Shown piece by piece: positions 16,610-25,753 of a DNA stretch of 64,000 bases; positions within the stretch are counted from its first letter, which is position 1, and each line of letters begins with the position of its first letter. Where the stretch lies: assembly GCF_014652655.1 (NCBI RefSeq), contig NZ_BMZF01000001.1, forward strand, positions 248,001 to 312,000, in the 5' to 3' direction. A program made the position numbers and the translations under genes. This DNA is from Paramylibacter ulvae. GTDB taxonomy: Bacteria; Pseudomonadota; Alphaproteobacteria; Rhodobacterales; Rhodobacteraceae. The notes under the pieces were generated by a model. That model had not been told where the DNA came from. It did no database searches and saw nothing but the letters and a program-made list of their open reading frames with translations.

Positions 16610-17599
16610 TTATTTCAGTGCAAGATCAGAAATTTCATGTGTCCATGCATCAACAGGTTCTTTGGTGATTACGGGATCAGAACCACCAGACAACAGGCTG
16701 TCCACTGTGCGTTGATATGCATCCACATCCAGTGCACCGTTTGACCCAGCGGTCAATTTGGCAACTTCGGCCATCATACGTTTTTGATGCTTTTCAGTTT
16801 GCGCACCTGATGCGTCATTGTCCAATACGATCATCGCGGCCTCGTCTGGATTAGATTCTGCGTATTTCCAACCCTTCATAGATGCACGAACAAAACGCAC
16901 CATCTTGTCCTTGAATGCATCGTCTTTCAGGTTTTCGCCCATGACGTACATGCCATCCTCAAGCGTTGCCACACCTTGTTCTTCGTATTTGAACACTTGC
17001 AAATCGTCTGGTGTCAGGCCGGCGTCGATCACCTGCCAGTATTCGTTATAGGTCATGGTGGACACACATGCGGCCTGTCCTTGCAACAACGGGTCCACGT
17101 TGAAACCTTGTTTCAGCACGGTAACACCGCCCGCTGAACCGTCTGTTTTTAGGCCAAGTTTGCTCATCCAGCTTAGGAACGGATATTCGTTGCCAAAGAA
17201 CCAAACGCCAAGTGTCTTGTCTGGAAAATCTGCTGGGCTGGCAACGCCTGCGTCTTTGCGACAGGTCAGCATCATGCCTGATGATTTGAAAGGCTGCGCG
17301 ATATTGACCAAATCCAAACCTTTTTCGCGTGATGCAAGTGCGGATGGCATCCAATCAAGCACGACATCCGCGCCACCACCAGCAATCACCTGTGCGGGTG
17401 CAATATCAGGCCCACCTGGCTTGATGGTTACGTTCAGATCTTCTTCACCATAGAACCCTTTGTCGAGCGCCACATAATAACCTGCGAATTGTGCCTGTGT
17501 GACCCATTTTAATTGCAGTGTCACATCATCCGCGGCATTCGCCAATGTCGCGCCAAACGCGAGCACACCTGTGAGTGCTGTTGTTAAATACTTGTTCAT
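16610..17599 (-). CDS. NMT1/ThiY-like ABC transporter substrate-binding protein
   Basis: Periplasmic binding protein of 329 residues with a signal peptide cleaved after 'ANA' (about residue 22). The mature start 'VTLQLKWVTQAQFAGYYVAL' and 'GFYGEEDLNVTIKPGGPDI' are typical of the NMT1/THI5 family, which binds pyrimidine-like compounds (thiamine precursors, riboflavin, pyrimidines). AAGGAG lies 6 bases before the ATG. It is the last gene of a leftward run with two permeases, an ATPase, dihydropyrimidinase and beta-ureidopropionase genes, so uracil, thymine or a dihydropyrimidine/hydantoin is the likely ligand. Confidence 0.85.
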   Translation of the reverse strand: MNKYLTTALTGVLAFGATLANAADDVTLQLKWVTQAQFAGYYVALDKGFYGEEDLNVTIKPGGPDIAPAQVIAGGGADVVLDWMPSALASREKGLDLVNIAQPFKSSGMMLTCRKDAGVASPADFPDKTLGVWFFGNEYPFLSWMSKLGLKTDGSAGGVTVLKQGFNVDPLLQGQAACVSTMTYNEYWQVIDAGLTPDDLQVFKYEEQGVATLEDGMYVMGENLKDDAFKDKMVRFVRASMKGWKYAESNPDEAAMIVLDNDASGAQTEKHQKRMMAEVAKLTAGSNGALDVDAYQRTVDSLLSGGSDPVITKEPVDAWTHEISDLALK

Positions 17600-17648
17600 G
17601 ATCGTCTCCTTGTTGTTGTGATTAGTTTATTTTGAATTCACTTTCCTA

Positions 17649-18485
17649 TCATCGTTGTGATGGGTGCCAGAATGTCACCGCCTTTTCGATCAAGGCTATG
17701 ACACCATAAAATGCCGAACCTGCGATTGCGGCAACTGTTATTTCGGCCCAAACCATATCAAGCGCCAGTCGCCCCACCTCTGTTGAGATGCGAAACCCCA
17801 TGCCTTTGATGGGGGATCCGAAAAACTCTGCAACGATCGCACCGATTAATGCAAGGGTAGAACAAATTTTTAACCCATTGAAAATGAACGGCATTGCCGC
17901 CGGTAGGCGCAATTTTGTCAGTGCTTGAAAATATCCCGCACCATATGTTTTCATCAAATCGCGTTGCATATGATCAGATGCTTTTAACCCTTCAACCGTG
18001 TTCACTAGCATGGGAAAAAACACCATGACGACAACAACTGCGGCCTTTGATTGCCAATCAAATCCGAACCACATCACCAAAATTGGTGCCATACCGACGA
18101 TGGGCAATGCGGCAACGAAATTGCCAACGGGCAATAACCCCGCTTGTAAAAACGAGGATCGATCCACGGCAATTGCCGTCAAAAACGCCGCGCCACAGCC
18201 AAGAATGAACCCTGACAGAGCACCCTTTACAAATGTTTGCACAAAATCGACCCATAGAATTGGGATAGAATTACCAAACCGTGCGGCAATTGCCGTTGGC
18301 GTTGGCAACAACACAGGGCTAATTTCAAAACCACGCACCACGCATTCCCATAAGACCAAAATGGTCAGGCCGAATATGGTTGGAATGATGAACCCGATTA
18401 GCTTGTTTGGCTTGGCCTTAGACAAGCGTAAATTCATTGCCCACATCGCCAGCCAGAAAATAATGCCACAAAGTATCCAGATCAT
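17649..18485 (-). CDS. ABC transporter permease (SsuC/TauC type), subunit 1
   Basis: Membrane protein of 278 residues with about six helices and the EAA loop 'LMKTYGAGYFQALTKLRLPA' near residue 182. Its ATG (18483-18485) overlaps the TGA of the preceding permease gene (ATGA). The open frame extends upstream by 33 residues, but that part is antisense-like, lies in the previous gene and is not hydrophobic. It works with the next permease and the ATPase at 19356-20141 to import the ligand of the NMT1-like binding protein. Confidence 0.88.
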   Translation of the reverse strand: MIWILCGIIFWLAMWAMNLRLSKAKPNKLIGFIIPTIFGLTILVLWECVVRGFEISPVLLPTPTAIAARFGNSIPILWVDFVQTFVKGALSGFILGCGAAFLTAIAVDRSSFLQAGLLPVGNFVAALPIVGMAPILVMWFGFDWQSKAAVVVVMVFFPMLVNTVEGLKASDHMQRDLMKTYGAGYFQALTKLRLPAAMPFIFNGLKICSTLALIGAIVAEFFGSPIKGMGFRISTEVGRLALDMVWAEITVAAIAGSAFYGVIALIEKAVTFWHPSQR

Positions 18486-19366
18486 CGTAGCATCCCCATA
18501 CGTGTTAATGTGATGCGTTGGATCAAACCGATCAACGCGACCAATACGGCCGCCAGAACGGCGGCGGAAATCAGTGCGCTCCAAATTTGGATGGTTTGCC
18601 CGTAATAACTGCCTGCCAGCAATCGTGCACCCAATCCCGCAACCGCCCCCGTTGGCAATTCACCAACGATGGCACCGACCAGCGATGCGGCCATGCCGAT
18701 TTTAAGGGATGTGAATAAGTATGGCATCGCACTGGGTAAGCGCAGTTTCCAAAATACGGTGCTTTTGGGGGTGCTCCATGTGCGCATCTGATCAAGTTGC
18801 ATCGCACTTGGTGAACGCAATCCTTTGACCATGCCAACGACAACAGGGAAAAATGACAGATACATTGAAATCATGGCCTTTGGCAGCAATCCCGAAATTC
18901 CGACAGCGTTCAAGACAACGATAATCATCGGTGCAACGGCCAAAATTGGAATTGTTTGGCTCGCAATCACCCACGGCATCACCGACAAATCCATCGCACG
19001 GCTGTGTACAATGCCCACGGCAAGCAAAATTCCAAGCCCCGTGCCAAGCGCAAAACCAAGCAGCGTGGCGGATAGCGTGATCCAACCATGCCAGATCAAG
19101 GATCGTTTGGATGTGATCTTTTTCATCACGGTGGTATTGTAAATCTCTTTTGCAACTTGGTGTGGCGCAGGCAGTTTTGGTTTTTCCTGCGCCCATGTGT
19201 CGGACACAAGTTCAGAAAACGATAACGTCACCCCTGCCCGCGTGGCCTTGTCCTGCGCCCAGGGCGCATTGAGCGCCACCGCACCTGCGTACCAAACCGC
19301 GATGATGATCGCGATAATGGTCAGCACGGGTGTGACCCGCGATATGATGCTGGGGCTAGACGTCAT
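18482..19366 (-). CDS. ABC transporter permease (SsuC/TauC type), subunit 2
   Basis: Membrane protein of 294 residues. An N-terminal helix (residues about 9-30) is followed by a soluble insert of about 60 residues and then the usual permease core, with the EAA loop 'QMRTWSTPKSTVFWKLRLPS' near residue 193. ATG 19364-19366 overlaps the 3' end of the ATPase gene by 11 bases; its ribosome site is weak, consistent with translational coupling. Two different permeases with one ATPase imply a heterodimeric channel, whereas many importers of this class have only one permease gene. Confidence 0.87.
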   Translation of the reverse strand: MTSSPSIISRVTPVLTIIAIIIAVWYAGAVALNAPWAQDKATRAGVTLSFSELVSDTWAQEKPKLPAPHQVAKEIYNTTVMKKITSKRSLIWHGWITLSATLLGFALGTGLGILLAVGIVHSRAMDLSVMPWVIASQTIPILAVAPMIIVVLNAVGISGLLPKAMISMYLSFFPVVVGMVKGLRSPSAMQLDQMRTWSTPKSTVFWKLRLPSAMPYLFTSLKIGMAASLVGAIVGELPTGAVAGLGARLLAGSYYGQTIQIWSALISAAVLAAVLVALIGLIQRITLTRMGMLR

Positions 19367-20141
19367 CGCCGTGCCCCAAACGCAATCCATCGCGCACACG
19401 ATGGGCGATATCTAAAAACTCTGGCGTGTCACGAATGTCCAAGGGGCGCTCGCGTGGCAATGTGCTTTCAATCACATCGGCAATGCGTCCTGGGCGCGGT
19501 GACATCACCACAATCTTGGTCGATAAATACACCGCCTCTGGAATTGAATGGGTCACAAACCCTATGGTTTTTTCTGTGCGCGCCCAAAGTGCCAGCAATT
19601 GTTCGTTCAAATGGTCACGCACAATTTCATCAAGCGCGCCGAACGGTTCATCCATCAACAGAATATCCGCATCAAACGCAAGGGCGCGTGCGATGCTGGC
19701 ACGTTGCTGCATCCCGCCTGATAATTGCCACGGAAATTTGCGATCAAAGCCAGATAGTTCAACCAATTCCAACACACGCGCAACACGTTCATTCTGTTCG
19801 GTCTTGGAATAGCCCATGATTTCAAGGGGCAGTTTGATATTTCCACCAATCGTACGCCATGGATACAATCCCGCCGCCTGAAAAACATAGCCATAGGCGC
19901 GGTTTTTACGTGCTTCTCGCGCGGTCATCCCATTGACGGTAATTTCCCCCGCTGTTGGCGTTTCCAAATCCGCCATCACCCGTAAAAACGTGGTTTTACC
20001 ACAACCAGATGGGCCAATGAACGACACGAAATCGCCCTTGTTTATTTCCAGATTAATATCCTGCAATGCATGCACAGGGCCATCATTGGTTTGAAAAGTC
20101 AGGCTGAGATTTTTTGCTTCTATAACAGTTGCTTCGCTCAC
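19356..20141 (-). CDS. ABC transporter ATP-binding protein (SsuB/TauB type)
   Basis: ATPase of 261 residues with Walker A 'GPSGCGKTTFLRV' near residue 42, signature 'LSGGMQQRASIARAL' near 140, Walker B 'ILLMDEPFGALDE' near 161 and switch 'FVTHSIPEAVY' near 194. The start is a GTG at 20139-20141 with AAAGGA eight bases upstream; no suitable ATG precedes the conserved region. It is 37 bases downstream of the dihydropyrimidinase gene in the same operon. Confidence 0.9.
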   Translation of the reverse strand: MSEATVIEAKNLSLTFQTNDGPVHALQDINLEINKGDFVSFIGPSGCGKTTFLRVMADLETPTAGEITVNGMTAREARKNRAYGYVFQAAGLYPWRTIGGNIKLPLEIMGYSKTEQNERVARVLELVELSGFDRKFPWQLSGGMQQRASIARALAFDADILLMDEPFGALDEIVRDHLNEQLLALWARTEKTIGFVTHSIPEAVYLSTKIVVMSPRPGRIADVIESTLPRERPLDIRDTPEFLDIAHRVRDGLRLGHGDDV

Positions 20142-20178
20142 GCGGGTATTCCTTTGGTTGCGGGCGAACCCGCTTTAT

Positions 20179-21642
20179 TTAAATCCCTGCTGGGATGTTT
20201 AGCGGGTCACGCTCGATTTTGCGCGGGCTGTTCAATGCTTTCCATTGGCTCAATGCCTTGTGTGCGGATGGAAATGCAGGGCGTGGAACGAAACGACCAC
20301 GGCCTGGGCTTGGTTGGCTATTTTTGCCCCATGCCCAGATCACATCGCCACGTGATAGCGTATATCGTGCCTGTGCTTTGACATCGAAACCCTCAAACAC
20401 GTTGTAATCCAGAACCGAATGATGGTTGCTGGTCGAAATTGTTTTGCTGATTTTTGGATCCCATACCACGATATCGGCATCTGCACCCTCTACGATTGCG
20501 CCCTTTTTAGGATATATATTCAATATCTTAGCGACATTTGTTGATGTCGCTGCAACAAATTCGTTTGGTGTAAGGCGCCCCGTTTCAACGCCCTCTGTCC
20601 ATAACACGGCAAGACGTTCCTCTAACCCGTTGGAACCATTGGGGATCAGGGTGAAATTGTCGACACCCATACGTTTTTGTTCGGTGGTAAATGCAGCGTG
20701 ATCGGTCGCAACCACTTGCAAGCTGCCTGATTGTAGACCCGCCCAAAGGCTATCTTGGTGGTCTTTTGATCTGAACGGAGGGGACATCACGCGGCGTGCG
20801 GCATGTTCCCAATCCTTGTTGAAATATTCAGATTCATCGAGTGTAAGAAATTGAATAAGAGGTTCGCCATAAACTCGCATGCCCTTTTGGCGTGCGCGGC
20901 GAATGGCCTCGTGCGCCTGTTCGCAGGAAACGTGGACGATATAAAGTGGCACACCTGCGGCATCGGCAATGGTGATCGCACGGTTTGCCGCCTCGCCCTC
21001 AAATTCAGGTGGGCGTGAATATGCGTGGCCCTCTGGCCCTGTGATCCCCTCGGCCAGATATTTTTGCTGCATTTCGGCAACCAGATCGCCGTTTTCGGCG
21101 TGAACCATGGGTAATGCGCCCAATTCGGCACAGCGTTTAAATGATGCAAACATTTCATCGTCTTCGATCATCAGCGCGCCTTTGTAGGCCATGAAATGTT
21201 TGAAACTATTCACGCCCATATCCACGGCGTCTTTCATTTCGGTGAATACATTTTCATCCCATCCCGTAATGGCCATGTGATAGCCAATGTCAGAACAGAT
21301 TTGTGGCGCGGATTTGCGGTGCCATTCGTTGATTGCGTTTTTGATGCTGCCATCTTCGCCCGGCAGGCAGAAATCAACCACCATAGTTGTACCACCACAG
21401 GCCGCAGCCCAAGTACCCGATTCAAATGTTTCCGCCGCCGTTGTGCCCATGAATGGCATTTCCAAATGCGTATGGGGATCAATGCCGCCCGGGATTACAT
21501 ATGCGCCCTCCGCATCAATGTATTCATCACCTTTCAGATTCTCGCCAATCTGTTTGATGATTTCACCCTCAATCAAAACATCCGCCTTATAGGTGCGATC
21601 GGCAGTGCATACAGTGCCACCTTTGATAACTTTGGTTGTCAT
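20179..21642 (-). CDS. hydA: Dihydropyrimidinase
   Basis: Cyclic amidohydrolase of 487 residues that opens the ring of dihydrouracil or dihydrothymine to the N-carbamoyl-beta-amino acid, the second step of reductive pyrimidine breakdown. Visible are the metal-binding 'GGIDPHTHLEMPF' near residue 52, the carboxylated Lys region 'GVNSFKHFMAYKG' near 145, 'MVHAENGD' near 178, 'LYIVHVSC' near 235 and the Asp in 'VATDHAAF' near 310. The C-terminal extension after residue 450 is usual for the bacterial enzymes. GGGAGG lies 8 bases before the ATG, which follows the small membrane-protein gene by one base (TAA-A-ATG). Confidence 0.93.
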   Translation of the reverse strand: MTTKVIKGGTVCTADRTYKADVLIEGEIIKQIGENLKGDEYIDAEGAYVIPGGIDPHTHLEMPFMGTTAAETFESGTWAAACGGTTMVVDFCLPGEDGSIKNAINEWHRKSAPQICSDIGYHMAITGWDENVFTEMKDAVDMGVNSFKHFMAYKGALMIEDDEMFASFKRCAELGALPMVHAENGDLVAEMQQKYLAEGITGPEGHAYSRPPEFEGEAANRAITIADAAGVPLYIVHVSCEQAHEAIRRARQKGMRVYGEPLIQFLTLDESEYFNKDWEHAARRVMSPPFRSKDHQDSLWAGLQSGSLQVVATDHAAFTTEQKRMGVDNFTLIPNGSNGLEERLAVLWTEGVETGRLTPNEFVAATSTNVAKILNIYPKKGAIVEGADADIVVWDPKISKTISTSNHHSVLDYNVFEGFDVKAQARYTLSRGDVIWAWGKNSQPSPGRGRFVPRPAFPSAHKALSQWKALNSPRKIERDPLNIPAGI

Positions 21643-21643
21643 T

Positions 21644-22240
21644 TTAGCTGCCTCCCTTGCAGGCTTGGAATGTAAGTTGTCCTTGTCTTGGATCGACTTC
21701 GTTGTTGATGTTGATCAAACTTAAACTGCAGATTGCGCCATCCTCAAATTCCCATTTTTTTGGTTGACCAGGATAGAGAGATTTAAGTTCGCCATCTATA
21801 GTAGCATTCACATAATTCGTTGCCGTCAAAGCAAAAACAACAGTTCGTCCAGATTCACAATTAGTGAAAATCGGTGTTTCTGTGCTTGCAATAACGACCT
21901 TGTTGTTTGGCGTGCAATTTGCAGTGTCCAACTCTTTCACATCCAAGTTTAACAATGGCCCTGCAGCGACATAATCTTTGTCTTCAATTGCTGCGATCAA
22001 GGATTTCAAATTGGCTTGTGTTTCTTCGTCAAACTGATCCAATACAACTGGGTTAGCGATGATTTTGTTGTATTTTTCGAGAGTTTGCTGCGCTTCTCGC
22101 AAATCTTTGCTACCTGCAAGGCGTCCATCTTCGTAGTAATCGCGATTTCCCAAAACCAAACCAACCGAAAAACCCGCAGCCAAAAAGGTAACGGCGGTCG
22201 CAATGTTTGTTATCGTGAAATACTTACCAAAATCGATCAC
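21644..22240 (-). CDS. Unknown membrane-anchored protein inside the pyrimidine operon
   Basis: Protein of 198 residues that I do not recognise. One membrane helix (about residues 11-31) is followed by a charged, helical linker ('DLREAQQTLEKYNKI') and a C-terminal domain rich in beta-type sequence. The only four cysteines (109, 128, 171, 194) lie in that domain, consistent with two disulfides in the periplasm. The start chosen is GTG 22238-22240, overlapping the TGA of the upstream hydrolase gene (GTGA); the frame also runs 21 residues further upstream, inside that gene. The region is markedly AT-rich: 60-base blocks at 21781 and 22021 are each 35% GC by count, against 62% at 22681 in the neighbour. 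It looks like a late insertion into an established operon; function unknown. Confidence 0.72.
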   Translation of the reverse strand: MIDFGKYFTITNIATAVTFLAAGFSVGLVLGNRDYYEDGRLAGSKDLREAQQTLEKYNKIIANPVVLDQFDEETQANLKSLIAAIEDKDYVAAGPLLNLDVKELDTANCTPNNKVVIASTETPIFTNCESGRTVVFALTATNYVNATIDGELKSLYPGQPKKWEFEDGAICSLSLININNEVDPRQGQLTFQACKGGS

Positions 22241-23487
22241 TCCACAATCCCCGCTGTTTCCACGACCGCTTGCATTAAAACATCCGCACCTGCCGTGGCC
22301 CATTCTTTGGAGATTTCTTCGGCTTCGTTATGGCTTAGCCCATCTACACATGGGCACATCACCATTGCGGTTGGTGCCATGCGGTTGATCCAACATGCGT
22401 CATGCCCTGCGCCCGAAATCAGATTCATATGCGAATATCCCATGCGTTCGGCGGCATTGCGCACGGCGGTTACGCAATCTTCGTCAAAGGTGACGGGATC
22501 AAATCCCCCAACCTTTTCAAATGATACGTCTAAACCCATTTCATCGCAAATTTTCTGCGCTCCCGCTTGCAGGCGTTGTTCCATATCGGTGATCACATCC
22601 AAACTGGGCGAGCGTAGATCAACGGTAAACACGACCTTGCCGGGGATCACATTGCGCGAATTGGGGTAAACATCAATATGCCCCGCCGCGCCCACCGCAT
22701 GGGGTTTGTGCGACCATGCGATTTCATCGACCAATTCAAGAACACGCGCCATACCAAGCCCTGCGTTTTTGCGCATGGGCATGGGGGTGGAACCGGTATG
22801 GCTTTCTTTGCCGCTGATGGTAATTTCCGTCCATGACAATCCTTGGCCGTGTGTGACAACGCCAATATCTTTGCCTTCGGCCTCAAGTATCGGGCCTTGT
22901 TCGATGTGAAGCTCGAAAAATGCATGCATTTTACGTGCGCCAACTTTTTCATCCCCCTTCCAACCGATGCGTTCCAGCTCTGCGCCGAAGTTTTTGCCAT
23001 CTGCATCTTCGCGTGCGTAGGCCCAATCTTGGGTATGCATCCCTGCGAATACGCCCGATGCGAGCATGGCGGGGGCGAAACGCGTGCCCTCTTCATTTGT
23101 CCAGTTTGTCACGACGATGGGATGTTTGGTTTTGATTTCTAAATCGTTGAGCGTGCGAAGAATTTCCAATCCGCCAAGCACACCCAAAACCCCGTCATAT
23201 TTGCCGCCCGTTGGCTGTGTATCCAAATGCGATCCAACATAAACGGGCAATGCATCAGGATCGGTGCCGCCCCATGTGGCAAACATATTGCCCATTTCAT
23301 CGACACCCATTTTTGCCCCAGCGGACTCGCACCAAGATTGGAACAATGCCCGCCCTTCACCGTCTTCGTCCGTGAGGGTTTGGCGATTATTCCCGCCTGC
23401 AATTCCAGGGCCGATTTTGGCCATGTCCATCAAACTGTCCCACAGGCGATCACCGTTGATGCGCAGGTTGCTGTTCATTTTCGACAT
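22237..23487 (-). CDS. Zn-dependent N-carbamoyl amino acid amidohydrolase (beta-ureidopropionase type)
   Basis: M20-family amidohydrolase of 416 residues. Metal and catalytic motifs are complete: 'GSHLDTQPTGGKYDGVLG' near residue 82, 'NEEGTRFAPAM' near 130, 'ELHIEQGP' near 195, 'HTGSTPMPMRKNAG' near 231, and 'SGAGHDA' near 368. The family covers beta-ureidopropionase, L-carbamoylase and allantoate amidohydrolase. Next to dihydropyrimidinase, it most likely cleaves N-carbamoyl-beta-alanine to beta-alanine, CO2 and ammonia. It is the first gene of the leftward operon, 30 bases downstream of a RutR box. ATG 23485-23487 has GGGGAGC before it; an upstream in-frame ATG would put the start on top of the operator. 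Confidence 0.9.
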   Translation of the reverse strand: MSKMNSNLRINGDRLWDSLMDMAKIGPGIAGGNNRQTLTDEDGEGRALFQSWCESAGAKMGVDEMGNMFATWGGTDPDALPVYVGSHLDTQPTGGKYDGVLGVLGGLEILRTLNDLEIKTKHPIVVTNWTNEEGTRFAPAMLASGVFAGMHTQDWAYAREDADGKNFGAELERIGWKGDEKVGARKMHAFFELHIEQGPILEAEGKDIGVVTHGQGLSWTEITISGKESHTGSTPMPMRKNAGLGMARVLELVDEIAWSHKPHAVGAAGHIDVYPNSRNVIPGKVVFTVDLRSPSLDVITDMEQRLQAGAQKICDEMGLDVSFEKVGGFDPVTFDEDCVTAVRNAAERMGYSHMNLISGAGHDACWINRMAPTAMVMCPCVDGLSHNEAEEISKEWATAGADVLMQAVVETAGIVE

Positions 23488-23516
23488 TGCTTGCTCCCCA
23501 TGAGTGGCTGAATTTC

Positions 23517-23532
23517 CTGACCAGTTGGTCAA
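23517..23532. promoter_or_regulatory. RutR-type operator
   Basis: The 16-base element CTGACCAGTTGGTCAA carries the perfect inverted repeat TGACCA-N2-TGGTCA and matches the E. coli RutR consensus TTGACCA-N2-TGGTCAA except for one outer base. A RutR-like protein is encoded at 23802. The site straddles the start point predicted from the promoter at 23534-23563, as expected of a repressor site. Confidence 0.85.
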
Positions 23533-23533
23533 G

Positions 23534-23563
23534 ATTATGAACGCGAGACAAGCGTTGGGTCAA
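23534..23563 (-). promoter_or_regulatory. Sigma70-type promoter of the pyrimidine operon
   Basis: On the - strand, -35 TTGACC (23563-23558) and -10 CATAAT (23539-23534) are separated by 18 bases. This places the start point about seven bases downstream, inside the RutR box. The rest of the 314-base gap (23488-23801) holds only a TATAAT at 23782-23787, which may serve rutR. Confidence 0.6.
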
Positions 23564-23801
23564 GGGATTTATCACAAATATACAAGCCCAGATTGTGGCG
23601 AGCGAAAAATGACTATTTTATCATCAAAACAATGTATTGGTGCGAAATATTCATGCGAGATATCAACCCTATGCGCGGCCCATGACGTATAAAGATTTTC
23701 TCTATCTTTTCAGCAGGTAATATTTTTGCTAGTTTTGATCATATAGTAAAAATTGACATGCAGTTTTGCGGGTCACTTGCATATAATAGATAGGCGCAAA
23801 T

Positions 23802-24428
23802 TTGGCACGTTCTGGCACCACCAAAAAAGTCACCCGCATTCAACGTGAAAAAACCGAGGCGATATTAAACGCCGCCCTTGATGTGTTTTCAAAACACGGT
23901 TTTCGCGGTTCAACGATTGATATGATCGCAACAAATGCCCAACTGTCAAAGCCCAATATCTTGTATTATTTTGACAGCAAAGAAACCATGCATGCCCAAC
24001 TGTTGGAACGCATGTTGGAAACATGGTTGGAACCGTTGGAGCAGATGTCTGGTGATGGTGATCCTGTCAATGAAATATGCGGGTATGTTCAACGGAAATT
24101 GGAAATGGCGCGTGATTATCCACGCGAAAGCCGCCTGTTCGCCAATGAAATTTTGCAAGGTGCGCCCCATATTATTGACCAACTATCGGGGCCACTGCGC
24201 GCATTAACGGATCGCAAGGCAGTGGTTATTCAACGGTGGATTGATGAGGGAAAATTGTCACCCGTTGATCCCTATCATCTGATCTTTTCTATTTGGTCAA
24301 CCACGCAACATTACGCGGATTTTGATGTTCAGGTGCAGGCGGTTTTGGGTGATGCAAAAAACCTGCGCTTTGAACAAGCGCAGGTTCATTTGGATACGAT
24401 GTTTCGCGCGCTGTTAACGCGCGATTGA
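23802..24428 (+). CDS. rutR: TetR-family regulator of pyrimidine catabolism (RutR-like)
   Basis: TetR-type repressor of 208 residues. The helix-turn-helix spans about residues 18-65, with 'LSKPNILYYFDSKE' as recognition helix and turn. The C-terminal half matches E. coli RutR closely: 'RDYPRESRLFANEILQGAP', the Trp-rich 'WIDEGKLSPVDPYHLIF' and 'TQHYADF', which line the uracil/thymine pocket in RutR. It is divergent from the catabolic operon, whose promoter carries a near-consensus RutR box. The start is a TTG at 23802-23804; the first in-frame ATG would remove half of the DNA-binding domain. Ligand binding should relieve repression. Confidence 0.88.
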   Translation: MARSGTTKKVTRIQREKTEAILNAALDVFSKHGFRGSTIDMIATNAQLSKPNILYYFDSKETMHAQLLERMLETWLEPLEQMSGDGDPVNEICGYVQRKLEMARDYPRESRLFANEILQGAPHIIDQLSGPLRALTDRKAVVIQRWIDEGKLSPVDPYHLIFSIWSTTQHYADFDVQVQAVLGDAKNLRFEQAQVHLDTMFRALLTRD

Positions 24429-25733
24429 TTATTCGGCGGCAGTTGCCATTGGGTTGTTTGGATGTGTTGTCCAATCCCCATGTTTGTCCGATACTTTTTC
24501 ACCTGTACGTGGGTCTGTTGCACCAATCGGCATTTGTTCCATGGTGATGCAATCCTGAATTGGGCAAACATTCACACAAAGATTACACGCCACACATTCA
24601 TCGTCATTCACGCTAAATACGCGTTCATCCGACATGTCGATTGCTTGGTGCGAAGTATCTTCGCATGCGGCGTAACAACGGCCACAGCTGATGCACAGAT
24701 CCTGATCAATTTTCGCTTTGGCGATATAATTCAGGTTCAAATCTTTCCAATCGGTGGTGTTTGGCACTGCGCGGCGCACGATGTCAGCCGTGGATTCGAT
24801 CCCTTTTTGATCCATCCAATCTGACAATCCGCTGATCATTTCTTGCACCACTTTAAACCCATATGTCATGGCGGCGGTGCATACCTGAACATTGCCTGCA
24901 CCCAGCGCCATAAATTCGGCAGCGTCTTTCCATGTTGTGACGCCCCCAATACCGGAAATCGGCAAATGCGCTGTTTCTGGGCTTCGTGCAATTTCAGCGA
25001 CCATGTTCAATGCAATGGGTTTCACCGCAGGGCCACAATACCCACCATGCGCACCTTTGCCATCAATTGTTGGTTCAGGCGCGAATAGATCAAGGTCAAC
25101 AGAAGTAATTGAATTAATTGTATTAATCAAGCTGACCGCATCCGCACCACCACGCATCGCAGCCTCTGCTGGTTTTCGCACATCGGTGATGTTTGGGGTT
25201 AGTTTCACAATACATGGCAGTTTGGAATATTGTTTCACCCAACGTGTCACCATTTCAATATATTCGGGCACCTGCCCCACAGCCGCGCCCATGCCACGTT
25301 CCGACATGCCATGTGGACAGCCAAAGTTAAGCTCGACCCCATCCGCGCCTGTTTCCTCGACCAATGGCAAAATCTTTTTCCATGCTTCTTCTTCGCAAGG
25401 CACCATCAAAGACACGATGATTGCGCGATCGGGGTAGTCTTTCTTGACCGCCTTAATTTCGCGCAGGTTGACCTCTAGCGGGCGATCGGTGATCAACTCG
25501 ATATTGTTCAGACCAAGCAATCGGCGATCCGCGCCAAAGATTGCGCCGTATCGTGGGCCGTTGACGTTGACCACGGGAGGGCCTTCTTCGCCCAAGGTTT
25601 TCCACACAACGCCACCCCAGCCAGCCTCGAACGCGCGACGGACGTTATATTCTTTGTCTGTCGGTGGCGCCGATGCCAACCAGAACGGGTTGGGAGACTT
25701 AATTCCGATAAATTCACTTGCGAGGTTCGCCAT
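24429..25733 (-). CDS. preA: NAD-dependent dihydropyrimidine dehydrogenase subunit PreA
   Basis: Subunit of 434 residues that reduces uracil and thymine to the dihydro form, the first step of the pathway. Residues 1-310 form a dihydroorotate-dehydrogenase-like FMN barrel, with the active-site Cys in 'LNFGCPHGMSERGMG' near 137 and the FMN phosphate loop 'ISGIGGV' near 258. Residues about 330-400 form a ferredoxin domain with two 4Fe-4S motifs ('CISCGRCYAACED', 'CVACNLCVNVCP'). AAGGAG is six bases before the ATG. It lies 20 bases downstream of preT. Its stop meets the rutR stop tail to tail, with no gap. Confidence 0.94.
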   Translation of the reverse strand: MANLASEFIGIKSPNPFWLASAPPTDKEYNVRRAFEAGWGGVVWKTLGEEGPPVVNVNGPRYGAIFGADRRLLGLNNIELITDRPLEVNLREIKAVKKDYPDRAIIVSLMVPCEEEAWKKILPLVEETGADGVELNFGCPHGMSERGMGAAVGQVPEYIEMVTRWVKQYSKLPCIVKLTPNITDVRKPAEAAMRGGADAVSLINTINSITSVDLDLFAPEPTIDGKGAHGGYCGPAVKPIALNMVAEIARSPETAHLPISGIGGVTTWKDAAEFMALGAGNVQVCTAAMTYGFKVVQEMISGLSDWMDQKGIESTADIVRRAVPNTTDWKDLNLNYIAKAKIDQDLCISCGRCYAACEDTSHQAIDMSDERVFSVNDDECVACNLCVNVCPIQDCITMEQMPIGATDPRTGEKVSDKHGDWTTHPNNPMATAAE

Positions 25734-25753
25734 GATAGGCTCCTTTCCAATGC

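Noticed and set aside
23488-23801. Small open frames in the rutR intergenic region
   Set aside because: They have no ribosome site and overlap the RutR box and promoter elements. The region is better explained as regulatory DNA.
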